DNA from: CAVPDG01 sp963702535
GTDB lineage: Bacteria; Chloroflexota; Anaerolineae; Anaerolineales; UBA4823
Assembly: GCA_963702535.1 (NCBI GenBank)
Contig: CAVPDG010000024.1
Span: 372,001-436,000, forward strand
Direction of reading: 5' to 3'
Length of the DNA: 64,000 nucleotides
Part shown: positions 55,725 to 64,000 of the stretch, piece by piece
Numbering within the stretch: the first letter of the stretch is position 1
How the letters are laid out: each line of letters starts with the position of its first letter
Notes under the pieces: generated by a model
What the model was told of the DNA's origin: nothing
Databases searched by the model: none
The model's input: only the letters and a program-made list of their open reading frames with translations
Made by a program: the position numbers and the translations under genes

Positions 55725-56796
55725 TCAAAAGATTCTGGTTGCGTAATAATTGAGAGCAGAATCACTTTGGGGCGGTTGTGGACGCGCGGCAGGATCAGCT
55801 CCGAGCTGATCTGCATGAAGACCGGCGGCTTTTCCAGGTCGCCAGGTGTCTGCACGCGTCTGCAAGAGCAGGTCGACCGCACTTGTTGCCAGGCGGTTAT
55901 GGCTGGTGGATACGGCAGAGATGGGTGGCTTTGAGAAGGTAAACCAGTCCAGATCATCGAAGCAGATCAGCGAGATCTCCTCCGGGATGGTCAGGTTGTG
56001 CTGGCGTATAGATTTCATCACACTCGGCATGATGGCATTACTGGCGACGAATAGGGATGTCGGCGGGGCTGCCAGGCTCAGCAGTTCATCGCTGGCAACG
56101 GCGCCCCAGTCGCCGCGCAGGTGACCCAGCCTGACCAGCTCCGGGTCAACCTCCAGCCCGGCGTCTGCAACGGCGCTTAGGTAGCCTTGCCAGCGATCAT
56201 GGTTGCTGCTGTATGCCACGTCGCCGCCGATAAAGCCGATGCGGATGTGACCGAGCTGAAGTAGGTGCTGGGTGGCAGCCTGAGCGCCGCTGAAATCCTC
56301 GAAAACGATGGTGTCCAACCGGTTGGCTTCCACCTGGCGCACAATCGCTACAGCTGGGATACGCCGGCTGATGAGCGTATCGATCAACTTGTTCTCGCCT
56401 TGGGTGGGGACCCAGATCAGGCCATCCACATCATGACCGATCATCTGCCGGAAAACTGCTTGCTCGATCTGCGGGTCATCGCGGGTAGAGGAGAGCAACA
56501 GCTGGCAGCCGTAGTCATTGAGCAGCTGGCTGATGTCATCTGCCAGGGCTGTATAGTAGGCGTTGAGCAGGTTGGGGATGATCAGGCCGACGGTGTGGCT
56601 GCGCTGCTGGCGCAAGGCGCGGGCGCGGAAGTTGGGCTGGTAATCCAGATCTGCGGCTGCTTCAAGCACTCGCTGGCGTACTTCTTCGGATGCATAGCCG
56701 CTGTTGTTCAGCACAGCGCGAAACGCTTGCCACGGAGGTCTGTGCGCGCAGGGCGATGTCTTTCAGGTTTGCGCGGGCTGGGTATCCATTTCCCAT
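55725..56796 (-). CDS. LacI-family transcriptional regulator
   Basis: The ATG at 56796 starts a helix-turn-helix (ANLKDIALRAQTSVASVSR), broken by one frame shift at about 56722 and completed by VLNNSGYASEEVRQRVLEAA. The hinge (LDYQPNFRARALRQQRSHTVGLI) and the periplasmic-binding-like domain follow (LLLSSTRDDPQIEQ, DGLIWVP, HIRIGFIGGDVAYSSNHDRWQGYL). A second shift near 55835 splits the end, so the true stop is uncertain. It is the last gene of the transporter operon and the probable ligand-responsive repressor of the two operators at 61611 and 61714. The ligand is unknown. Confidence 0.88.
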
Positions 56797-56922
56797 CAGA
56801 CATCCTCAAGCGACCTGTCCCATGGAATAGAGCGGGTTAATCACCCGCTGAGGTGAGTTTCTACCCATTCGTTGGCTGCCAAGGCGTAAGCAGCTAGAAA
56901 CCATCCTCAGGGTTGAGGCTGC

Positions 56923-58075
56923 TTAAAATCCCCACTCGAAATCCGGGAAGATCTCGGGCCCGGTCTCGTGCACGATGACCTGCTTCTCCATGCGGGCGCC
57001 AATGCTGCCCCCCGGTCCTTCATACGCGCCTGGCTCCACGCTGAAGACCATGCCGGGTTGGATGAGATCGGTAACGTAGGGCAGGAGCCGGGGCTCCTCA
57101 TTGCAGGTGGTGCCAATTTGGTGTCCAGCGTGGTGAATCAGGGTCAGCCCGTGTTTCTCCAGGGCGGCGCTGGCAGCTGTGAAGGCGTCGCACGCCCGCT
57201 TGCCCGGTCTCAAGGCATCAGCTGCGGCGTAGAAGGCTTCGCGGGATGCCACGGCATATAGCTTCTGCCGGTCGGATGGCTCCTGGTCGCCCACTGGAAC
57301 GGTGTTGGTTGTATCGGAGAAGTAACCATTTACCCGGATGGTACTGTCAAGGGTCGCCATGTCGCCTGCCCGGCTGGGCAGGTCGCGCTGGTCCAGCCTC
57401 AAAGTTGGCTACTCCTGGTCCGATGATCACCTCGGCGAAAAAGTCGATCGGTTTCCCCGCGGCGCGCTGCATGCTTTCCATGGTAGCGCCCCAGATGGCA
57501 AACTCATTCTTGCCAGCTATCCGGCATTGTCTCAGAAACTCGTTCTGCCCGATCTTGTTCACCTCGGCAGCTGCCCTGATCAGTGTGATCTCGCGCTCAG
57601 TCTTGAGCAGGCGAGCCGCCTGGATGGCGGGCTCAGCCTCAACCAGCTCGAGTTTGGGGAACTCCTTCTTAAGCATCAGCAGCACGGAGGCGGGCAATGT
57701 TTTTTCTTCAATAGCTATGCATGCTGAGCTGTCGTGTAGTCCAGCTGAGAGCAGCGCTTTGCGCAGGGTAGCCAGGAAATTATCCCTGGCTGAAGCCGGT
57801 GCAGCGGGATCAAGGATAACGTGCGATACTACCTCGTCAATGGCTTGGCGATCTTTGACCCAACCTTCATAGAAATTTTGAACCAGCAAGCAGCTGCTTT
57901 CCTGGTTTACGCCAAAGAAGCATATGGGGGGTGCATATGCCAGGTCTGCATAAAAGCCGAACTCGGTCGGCGTTTCGAAATGGCTTACATAGGTGACGTT
58001 CTCGCGGGAGGACACCAGAGCCCAATCGGCTCCAATTTTTCTCAACTCGCCTCGTGCACGATCTAGATTCCTCAT
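56923..58075 (-). CDS. M24-family peptidase (Xaa-Pro dipeptidase/creatinase-like)
   Basis: An N-terminal creatinase-type domain (residues 1-170, LVSSRENVTYVSHFETPTEF) precedes the pita-bread catalytic domain (VNKIGQNEFLRQC, GPGVANFEAGPARP). A frame shift lies at about 57395. The metal ligands follow: DSTIRVNGYFSDTTNT, LIHHAGHQIG, VFSVEPGAYE and ARMEKQVIVHE. The family includes prolidase, creatinase and others that cleave C-N bonds in amino-acid derivatives. The best ribosome site (AGGAG) points to an ATG at 58082 in another frame, so there may be one more error at the start. Between an importer and a regulator, it probably processes the imported compound. Confidence 0.82.
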
Positions 58076-58116
58076 TAGACATAAGATTTCTCCTGATCTG
58101 CTGTTTTAGAGAGCAG

Positions 58117-58977
58117 TTAGCCTTTGAGCGCCCCGGCGCTGAGCCCGGCGACAAACTGCCGTGTGAGTAAAATATATGCCACGATCAATGGCAGGGTTGA
58201 GATGGATACGCTGGCAAAGACCAGCCCCCACTCTGTGGAGTACAGTCCGAAGAACGAGACGATGCCAACCGAGAGGGTGTGGGTGGCTGGCTTGGTGAGG
58301 ATGACCAGTGGGATAAAGAACTCATTCCACATCCAGACGCCGTCCAGGATAATGACCGCTGCCAGCGCCGGTCGTACTAATGGGACCATGATCTTGTAAA
58401 AGATTTGGAATTCATTGGCGCCGTCCACCCGGGCGGCATCGACCAGCTCGCGTGGCAGGGCTGAGAAAAACGGTACCAGGATGAGCACCGCTAGCGGCAA
58501 ACCTAGGGCGCTGAAGGGCAAAATCATGGAAAATAGCGTGCCGGATAGGCTGAGCTGGCGCATCAGGATGAACAGCGGTAGCACAATCAGTTGAACGGGG
58601 ATCAGCAGCCCGCCCACAAACAGCATGAAAAGCGGCGTGGTCAGCGGTTTACCTGGCTGGCTGAGCCCGTACGCGGCCAGGGTTGCCAGGGTGGTTGTGC
58701 CGATGACGCCGAGCCCCGTTACGATCACGCTGTTCGTAAAAGTAACATCGACATTAGCCTCTTTCCATGCGCGGACATAGTTTTGCCACTCCCAGGTGGT
58801 GGGTAACCCGTATGGGAACTCGAAGAAATCCTGAATGGTCTTAAAAGAGGCGATGAACATGTAGGCGATTGGGCAGATGACGATAACGCAAGCCACGATC
58901 AGGATAACGTGGCGCGCCACTCGTACCGCATCTCGCTTTATGACAGCCTGGCTGTGGTGATGGGCAGCTTCGCTCAT
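58117..58977 (-). CDS. ABC transporter permease, carbohydrate (MalG-like) type
   Basis: A 286-residue inner-membrane protein with six helices. The conserved loop facing the ATPase is in VDAARVDGANEFQIFYKIMVPLVRPALA (the EAA motif). It is the second permease of a CUT1-type importer. Its ATG overlaps the stop of the first permease by four bases, so the two are coupled. No ATPase gene is present in the window; a shared MsmK/MalK-type ATPase elsewhere would be needed, as in many Gram-positive and Chloroflexota systems. Confidence 0.92.
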   Translation of the reverse strand: MSEAAHHHSQAVIKRDAVRVARHVILIVACVIVICPIAYMFIASFKTIQDFFEFPYGLPTTWEWQNYVRAWKEANVDVTFTNSVIVTGLGVIGTTTLATLAAYGLSQPGKPLTTPLFMLFVGGLLIPVQLIVLPLFILMRQLSLSGTLFSMILPFSALGLPLAVLILVPFFSALPRELVDAARVDGANEFQIFYKIMVPLVRPALAAVIILDGVWMWNEFFIPLVILTKPATHTLSVGIVSFFGLYSTEWGLVFASVSISTLPLIVAYILLTRQFVAGLSAGALKG

Positions 58978-59879
58978 ATCCGTACCTCTCTCCGGCGTAG
59001 CAATAAGAGCAGCACCCCGGAGAATATCCCCAGGAACACAAACATGATAACAGAGATGGTGATGGCATAGCTCATGCGTAGCGACATCCCGGCAAAGGCG
59101 CCGGTGCTGCCGAAGGCGTTGCGGTAGATGAGTGTGCCCAGCACGTCGGTCGCGCCGGCGGGAGCGCCTGCTGGCCCGGCCAGCACGTACACCACATCAA
59201 AAACTCTGAAGATCAAAATAAAGGTGAGCACGGTCAGGATGGTAAAGGACGGGGCTAAAAGTGGAAAGGTGATGTGCCGGAAGACGTTCCAGCTTGTCGC
59301 CCCATCGATTTGGGCGGCCTCGCGCAGCTCTAAGGGGATGCCCTGCAGGCCTGCCAGGTAAATCACAATCGCCCAGCCCAACATCTGCCAGGCTTGCACC
59401 ATGATCACGGTGGGCAGAGCAAAGGTCTTGCTGCTGAGCCAGGGCTGCGCCAGGGCGCCAAGTCCCAGGTCTTTGAGCAATGGATTGATGATCCCGATAT
59501 TGGGGCTGAGCATCAGGCTCCAGATGAATCCAACCGCTACCAGGGAAACGAGCACGGGCATGAACAGGACGGTGCGGTAAAACTCCACAAAACGCGGCCT
59601 TGCATCCAGCTGTATCGCCAAAAAAAGTCCGATTGTGTTTTGTATGGCCAAAATGGCCAGGAAGAAGATCAGGTTATGCCAGCCGGCACGGTACAGCTCT
59701 GTGGACCGGATTGCCTCGACATAATTGGCAATCCCAATAAAGTTCATGTCAATCCCAACGCCGCTCCAGTCGAACAGGCTGAGCCAGAAGGCCGATAGCG
59801 TGGGATAAATTACAAATAGGGTGTAAAAAAGAAGGGCTGGCAGGACAAATAGGAGATGCCGGTAACGTGTGAAACGCAT
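58974..59879 (-). CDS. ABC transporter permease, carbohydrate (MalF-like) type
   Basis: A 301-residue protein with six helices and the EAA loop ELREAAQIDGATSWNVFRHITFPLLAP. The start (MRFTRYRHLLFVLPALLFYTLFVIYPTL) is typical of UgpA/MalF-type permeases. It pairs with the next gene to form the membrane channel. It lies 119 bases after the binding-protein gene; that gap holds a strong hairpin. Confidence 0.92.
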   Translation of the reverse strand: MRFTRYRHLLFVLPALLFYTLFVIYPTLSAFWLSLFDWSGVGIDMNFIGIANYVEAIRSTELYRAGWHNLIFFLAILAIQNTIGLFLAIQLDARPRFVEFYRTVLFMPVLVSLVAVGFIWSLMLSPNIGIINPLLKDLGLGALAQPWLSSKTFALPTVIMVQAWQMLGWAIVIYLAGLQGIPLELREAAQIDGATSWNVFRHITFPLLAPSFTILTVLTFILIFRVFDVVYVLAGPAGAPAGATDVLGTLIYRNAFGSTGAFAGMSLRMSYAITISVIMFVFLGIFSGVLLLLLRRREVRI

Positions 59880-59933
59880 GACATCGAACCTTTGCTCAAA
59901 ACTGAGCCATCGATGGATGAAATTACTTCCCTT

Positions 59934-59968
59934 TTTCTCGCCCCGGATTGTCGATCCGGGGCGAGAAA
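59934..59968 (-). promoter_or_regulatory. Intercistronic hairpin between binding-protein and permease genes
   Basis: A 15-bp perfect stem (TTTCTCGCCCCGGAT with ATCCGGGGCGAGAAA, five-base loop) is not followed by a T-tract in the direction of transcription. In known ABC operons such stems protect the upstream binding-protein mRNA and reduce permease expression, giving more binding protein than channel. That role is inferred here. Confidence 0.75.
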
Positions 59969-59998
59969 GATATGCGAACGTAGACTATACGGGCGTGC

Positions 59999-61277
59999 CT
60001 ATTGGGCGGGCTTGATGCTGGCTTGAACCAGTTTGGCAAACTCTTCCACAGTCAGATCGCCGGTGAAGAGCTTCTGTCCCTCGGTGCCAAAGACATCCAA
60101 TACGGCGCCGGTGGCAGGGATCTCATACCAGACGCGCACGTCGTTGATGGCAGCGCGCACCATCTCGGCCAGCACCGGATTGTCAGACGGCACGATATCC
60201 TTGACGGTTGTCAGGGTGATGCTATCGGCAACCATCTGCCCGGCTTTATCGCTGGTGAACCAGTTGAGGAATGTAGCGGCTTCCTCAGGGTGCTCGGATT
60301 TGGAATTCACGGCGTAAACCAGCTCCATCCCGGAGGTGGTGGCGGGCGCGCCTACGCCTTGCGGCGAGGGGAAGGCGACCACGCCGACATTCACATCAGG
60401 GTTCACTTCCTGGTACCCGGAGTAATCAGCCGAGCCGCCGATCAGCATGGCGCCCTGCTCGTGGGCAAAGAGCGCTTTGCCTTCTGCGTAGCTGGTGCTG
60501 AGATAGCCTTCCTGGTAGTATTGGGTCATATCTTTCAGGAGCTGGGTGGCTTGCAGCAGCTGCTCGTCGGTGAGTTTGACCTCACCCTTGACTAATTTTT
60601 GATATCCCTCTGGACCCAGAATGCTGTCTACCGCCATGATGTAAAAGAAGAAGGGGATCACGGCGTCTTTGGCGGGCATGATCATGGGGGTGATGCCCGC
60701 CGCTTTTAATTTTTCGGAGACATCTTTGAGCTCTTCCCAGGTAGTGGGCGGGGTAAGCCCGTTGTCCTCGAACATCTTCTTGTGGTAGAAGAGACCCACG
60801 GTGTAGGTGCCCATGGCCGGAACGCCGTAGACCTTCTCACCTACCTTGCTGGCATCTTGTCCGGAGGCCGTTAAGCGGTCGATATCGATCTTGCCGGTCA
60901 GATCGAGGATCTGGCTGGCTTTGGCAGCTTCGGCAAGGGCAGGACCGGGGTAAAAACCGATCAAATCGGGGGCGTCACCGCCGGCCAGGGCTGTGTTCAG
61001 CGCCACCGCATATTGGTCGGTCGGTTTCTGATCGAGCTCGATTTTAATATTGGGGTGCTCTGCCTCAAACGCGGCGATGATGGGTGTCACGCGGTCTTTC
61101 CATTCGGGGTGGTTGCCCCACATGGTCAGGGTGACGACCTCGGCGGGGGCGGCAGTCTCAGCGGCAGACGGCAGGGGCTTCAGTGGCCTGAGTTGATGGT
61201 GCAGGTGCTGCACAGGCAGCCAGCAATCCCCCGAGCATTGCCACAACGACCAGAAGGGTAAACAGCTTGTACTTCAC
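59999..61277 (-). CDS. ABC transporter substrate-binding lipoprotein, family 1 (sugar type)
   Basis: A GTG at 61277, with AAGGAGG ahead of it, starts a lipoprotein signal (LLVVVAMLGGLLAAC). After one frame shift at about 61180 the mature protein follows: VVTLTMWGNHPEWKDRVTPIIAAFEAEHPNI, ALAGGDAPDLIGFYPG, GVPAMGTYTVGLFYHKKMF and TTWEELKDVSEKLKAAGITP. The pattern is that of CUT1 sugar-binding proteins of about 425 residues. The ligand is not determined: these proteins bind many oligosaccharides and polyols. It is the first gene of the operon controlled by the minus-strand promoter at 61630-61658. Confidence 0.92.
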
Positions 61278-61348
61278 GTCTAACCTCCTTAGATTGTTTC
61301 TTGTTGTAGAGTTGTTGGTTGTATTCTTACGGATTTGATTGGATGTGC

Positions 61349-61531
61349 TCAGCTCAGAATATTGCTCTGTAGGCCTTCACCTCCTCCCCCTCTGCGCACC
61401 ATCGCTGCGGCTAGGATGGCTTCAGCCATGCCAGCAGCTGAAGCCAGCGCAGTCGAAACAGGTGCGTTATACCGTCTTCGGTTTTCATTGCGAGCTGTTA
61501 TGAGATGACTTACGATGGTGCCTGCCTTCAT
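61349..61531 (-). CDS. Possible leader peptide of 60 residues in the operon's 5' region
   Basis: An ATG at 61531 has AGAGGAG five bases ahead. It opens MKAGTIVSHLITARNENRRRY, followed by a mildly hydrophobic Ala-rich segment (ASAAGMAEAILAAAMV) and a Gly-rich end. It ends 71 bases before the binding-protein start and lies within the predicted leader of about 346 bases. It has no recognised family. It may be a small regulatory ORF or a chance frame. Confidence 0.35.
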   Translation of the reverse strand: MKAGTIVSHLITARNENRRRYNAPVSTALASAAGMAEAILAAAMVRRGGGGEGLQSNILS

Positions 61532-61610
61532 AGGCTCCTCTTTGCGAAGCGGGCTACAATTGGGGCTCAGGCTGCGAGACGCGTTATGCGTCGGATATTG
61601 GAGTATGTTC

Positions 61611-61625
61611 TGGAAACGTTTACAT
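61611..61625. promoter_or_regulatory. LacI-type operator, left copy
   Basis: TGGAAACGTTTACAT contains the AAACGTTT palindrome typical of LacI-family sites. It lies just downstream of the minus-strand -10 box (61630-61635) and covers the start site of the transporter operon. An identical 15-base copy lies 103 bases to the right. Confidence 0.8.
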
Positions 61626-61629
61626 ACTA

Positions 61630-61658
61630 ATTGTAAGATTTATTTCTCGATTTGTCAA
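61630..61658 (-). promoter_or_regulatory. Promoter of the transporter operon
   Basis: On the minus strand TTGACA (61658-61653) is 17 bases from TACAAT (61635-61630). The start site near 61623 falls inside the left operator, as expected for repression. Confidence 0.8.
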
Positions 61659-61674
61659 GGATGAAACCGGGCTA

Positions 61675-61703
61675 TTGACTTTGCCTATCGAGACTTATAT
61701 AAT
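61675..61703 (+). promoter_or_regulatory. Promoter of the methyltransferase gene
   Basis: TTGACT (61675-61680) is 17 bases from a perfect TATAAT (61698-61703). The start site near 61710 is immediately ahead of the right operator. The leader before the ATG at 61800 is about 90 bases. Confidence 0.8.
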
Positions 61704-61713
61704 ACAGTGAGCA

Positions 61714-61728
61714 TGGAAACGTTTACAT
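61714..61728. promoter_or_regulatory. LacI-type operator, right copy
   Basis: TGGAAACGTTTACAT again, identical to the left copy and in the same orientation. It lies 10 bases downstream of the TATAAT box, where bound repressor would block transcription of the methyltransferase gene. Confidence 0.8.
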
Positions 61729-61799
61729 AAGCCGATGATACTAGCATTTAGAAAATTTCAGAAGCGATAATCCAATTACCTTAAGATGAGGAACCCACA

Positions 61800-63261
61800 A
61801 TGAAAACTGGCATGAAAGGCGGAAACCTGACCGTTGTGACCGAGGCAGAGCTCGACCGCATCTACGAAGCCTCGCTGTCGCTGTTGATGGATCCTGGTAT
61901 GCAAAGCGATTCCGATCTGATCCTGGATATCTTCGAGAAGTCGGATGCCCAGGTGGACCGGGAAACGTGCCGGATCTGCATTCCCCGCCACATGGTGGAA
62001 GCAGCCATCCAGTCAGCGCCAGGGTCGTTTGTGCTGCATGGGCGTGACGATCCTGACATGGATATGCTGCTTGGAAGTGGGGCGGGTCTACTATGGGATG
62101 GGGGGCACATCTGAACCGACATTCTGGGATTGGGATACCTGGAAACCGTGCCAGCCGACCAAACAGGATATGATCAACAATACCCGGGTGGGTCACGCCT
62201 TGCCTAACATCGATTTTGTGCAAACTCTGTGCATGTCCGGCGACCAACCCACCAACGAGATCTTTTTCCACGACTTCGACGCCATCTTCCGCAACACACC
62301 AAGCCCACGGTGATCAATATCCTCGAGCGGCCCTTCACCCAGCACCTGCTCGAGATGCTGGTTGCTGCATCGGGCGGCGAGAGCGCACTGCGTGAAAAAC
62401 CATCTGCCCTGGGGATTATCACGCCCATCAGCCCGTTAAAGTTCCCGGTGATGAACGAGGGGATCATCGATGTCATCCAGGCTGGTGTGCCGGTGCTTGT
62501 ACTCTCCTGGTCCCTTGATCGGGGCCACTGGTCCTGCTACGATAGCCGGCACAACCGTGCTGACCAATGCGGAGGTGCTGTTTGGTGTGGTTCTCACCCA
62601 GCTTATCCAACCCGGGGCTAAGATCGTCCTCAAGCCGGACACGGATGTCTTCGATATGAAGACTACCCAGGTGACCTACGACAGCCCGGAGCAAAACCTG
62701 GGCAAGGTGGCTGTGGTGCAGCTTGCCAAGCGCTATAACATCCCCATCTATGGTTTGGCTGGCGGCGTGGAGTGCAAGACCCCAGACGGGGAGGCGGCAG
62801 CCGAAGCGATGATGGGTATGTTGATGAATGGACTGGCCGGCATGACCATGAACCAGAGCCTGGGTACGCTGGCATTTGGCTTGTACGGCTCGCCGGAGAT
62901 GGTGGTGATTTGCGATGAGATCGCCAGTATGATCCGTCGCGTGCTGGATGGGATGCTGGTCAATGACGACACCCTGGCAGTGGATGTGATCCGCCAGGTA
63001 GGTCCCGGCGGCGATTTCCTGAGCCAGGATCACACGGTGCAGTATTTCCGCAAGGAATTGTGGTTCCCCAAGCTGTTCAGGCGCCAGACCATCGAGCAGT
63101 GGACCAATGCCGGCGGTAAGATGATCCACGAGGTCGCCCACGACCGGGTGCTGGAAATCCTTTCCAAGACGGGTCCGGTTAATTTGCCGGCAGGGGTAGA
63201 TGCCGAGCTGGAGCGTGCTTTCAACAAGGCGCGCCAGTGGTCTGCTGCACAGAACGGCTGA
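61800..63261 (+). CDS. MttB-family (trimethylamine/betaine-type) corrinoid methyltransferase, non-pyrrolysine
   Basis: Pieces in successive frames spell one protein of about 487 residues: MKTGMKGGNLTVVTEAELDRIYEASLSLL, then YYGMGGTSEPTFWDWDTW, INILERPFTQHLLEML, ALGIITPISPLKFPVMNEGIIDVI, GATGPATIAGTTVLTNAEVLFGVVLTQLI and KPDTDVFDMKTTQVTYDSPEQ. These match the MttB superfamily, which moves a methyl group from a quaternary amine to a corrinoid protein. Frame shifts lie near 62075, 62300 and 62505. The part that would hold pyrrolysine in true trimethylamine enzymes is open without TAG, so this is of the MtgB/MtpB group. Neither a corrinoid protein nor a reductive activator gene is in the window. 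Confidence 0.85.
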
Positions 63262-63306
63262 TAAACACGATGCTATCGCAGATCCGTAGGATTTCTGCAG
63301 GACAAG

Positions 63307-63334
63307 ATGCCGAGCGGGCACGACCTGTCGGCAT
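63307..63334. terminator. Weak hairpin between convergent genes
   Basis: ATGCCGA pairs with TCGGCAT across 14 bases and is followed by TTTGATTTT. It lies between the 3' ends of the methyltransferase and kinase genes. Confidence 0.35.
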
Positions 63335-63357
63335 TTGATTTTCGATGGGTATTTTAT

Positions 63358-64000
63358 TCATGCCACCTGCCCCTTGCCGATGGCGCTGAAGGGCGGGTAG
63401 AGCGATTTGAAGTTGGCGTACGCCCGGTCGTACAGCTCGCGGAAATCCGGGTTGGGGGAGAACTCGTTGCCGCTCAGGCGGATCACCTTCTCCACCTCCT
63501 GGAAGTCCTTGTAGAAGCCCAGCCCGACGGCGGCGGTCATCGCCGCGCCGCGGGCGCAGGCGTCCAGCGGACCCTCCACCTGGCGCAGCTTGACGTTCGT
63601 CACGTCCGCCAGGATCTGCAGCCAGATCTTGCTCGCCGCTCCGCCGCCGATGACGTTCACGTCGCGCGGCGGGATGCCGGCTTTGTCGAGCGCGGCGAAG
63701 ATCCAGCGCATGTGGTGACCGATGCCCTCCAGGATGGCGCGCGCCATGTGCCATTTGGTGTGGTTCAGCCCCAGCATGGCAAAGCCGCCGCGCACCAGGT
63801 CGTCGTCCAGCGGGGAGCGCTCGCCCCACATCCAGGGCAGGAAGAGCAAGCCCTCCGCACCGGGGGGCGTCTCCAGCGCCTTGCGGTCCATGTAAGCGAA
63901 GATGTTGAGCCCAACTTTTGGGCGGCTTCGTGGTCTTCTTTGCCCATCAAGTTCTCGGCGAACCACTTCAGGCAGCCGCCGGCGTTATCCATCTCGCCGC
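63358..64000 (-). CDS. FGGY-family sugar kinase (xylulokinase-like), C-terminal part
   Basis: The gene enters from the right edge, so its start is not in the window. The visible part has GLLFLPWMWGERSPLDDD, the C-terminal FGGY signature (VNVIGGGAASKIWLQILADVTN), RQVEGPLDACARGAAMTAAVGLGFY and a conserved end. A frame shift near 63925 separates the first visible piece (DNAGGCLKWFAENLMGKEDHEA). Members phosphorylate xylulose, glycerol or other polyols. The WGERSP motif and the general pattern are closest to xylulokinases. It is convergent with the methyltransferase gene and could process a sugar taken up by the nearby importer. Confidence 0.85.

Noticed and set aside
61800..63261. Pyrrolysine (in-frame TAG) as the cause of the breaks in the MttB-family gene
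   Set aside because: The breaks coincide with changes of frame, not with readthrough of TAG in one frame. The segment covering the pyrrolysine position is open without TAG.

Overview
The window looks like a moderately GC-rich genome of the phylum Chloroflexota, most likely class Anaerolineae. This is inferred from gene content, not from a marker gene: large lipoproteins built from META (HslJ-like) and PKD domains, RHS proteins, a CUT1-type ABC transporter with a LacI regulator, an MttB-family methyltransferase, and an anaerobic sulfatase maturase with sulfatases. No rRNA, tRNA or CRISPR array was recognised. About twenty genes are interrupted by single-base shifts of reading frame while the homology continues in the next frame. 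The most economical reading is a draft or long-read assembly with residual indels, so such genes are annotated as whole genes with the approximate break points given.

Positions 1-9405 (minus strand) hold an RHS locus. One promoter-bearing rhs gene with a signal peptide (9405 to 6919) is followed downstream by three promoterless copies of the 3' end of its core. Each copy carries a different C-terminal tip, and each tip is followed at once by a small lipoprotein or membrane-protein gene. This is the layout of an orphan toxin-tip/immunity cassette array. One tip is recognisable as polymorphic toxin type 44. A 510-bp element with terminal inverted repeats and a DUF559 nuclease gene has inserted into the core of the last cassette.

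Positions 9.8-18.4 kb hold a six-META, two-PKD lipoprotein, an Asn/Asp-rich DUF5666 protein, an alpha/beta hydrolase, a FabH-like ketosynthase, an aromatic-amino-acid-type PLP decarboxylase and a short asparaginase. Positions 18.4-22.9 kb (minus strand) are a three-gene signalling operon: a membrane hybrid kinase, a REC-GAF-HisKA_3 kinase and a NarL-type regulator. A MITE-like element with a 54-bp perfect palindrome lies just upstream of it.

Positions 23.3-34.8 kb (plus strand) run from a pseudo-receiver protein coupled to a glutaminase, through an MFS pump, to a peptide-degradation block (M20 dipeptidase, META lipoprotein, PepT, PepA, AbgT), then a ZIP-like carrier and a GAP-family membrane protein. 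Positions 34.8-46.6 kb form a sulfatase region: a maturase with a SEC-C tail, two sulfatases, a SulP anion transporter, a META/SH3 lipoprotein and an AI-2E-family membrane protein. Positions 46.6-55.7 kb add a DUF1254/DUF1214 protein, an MFS pump, a four-LysM protein, a CARDB/META/PKD membrane protein, a VIT-like protein and a hydrolase lipoprotein.

Positions 55.7-63.3 kb look like one LacI-controlled divergent regulon. The left arm encodes a sugar-type ABC importer, an M24 peptidase-family enzyme and the LacI regulator. The right arm encodes a non-pyrrolysine MttB-family methyltransferase. Each arm has a near-consensus promoter with a copy of the same 15-bp operator at its start site. The window ends inside an FGGY sugar kinase gene on the minus strand.
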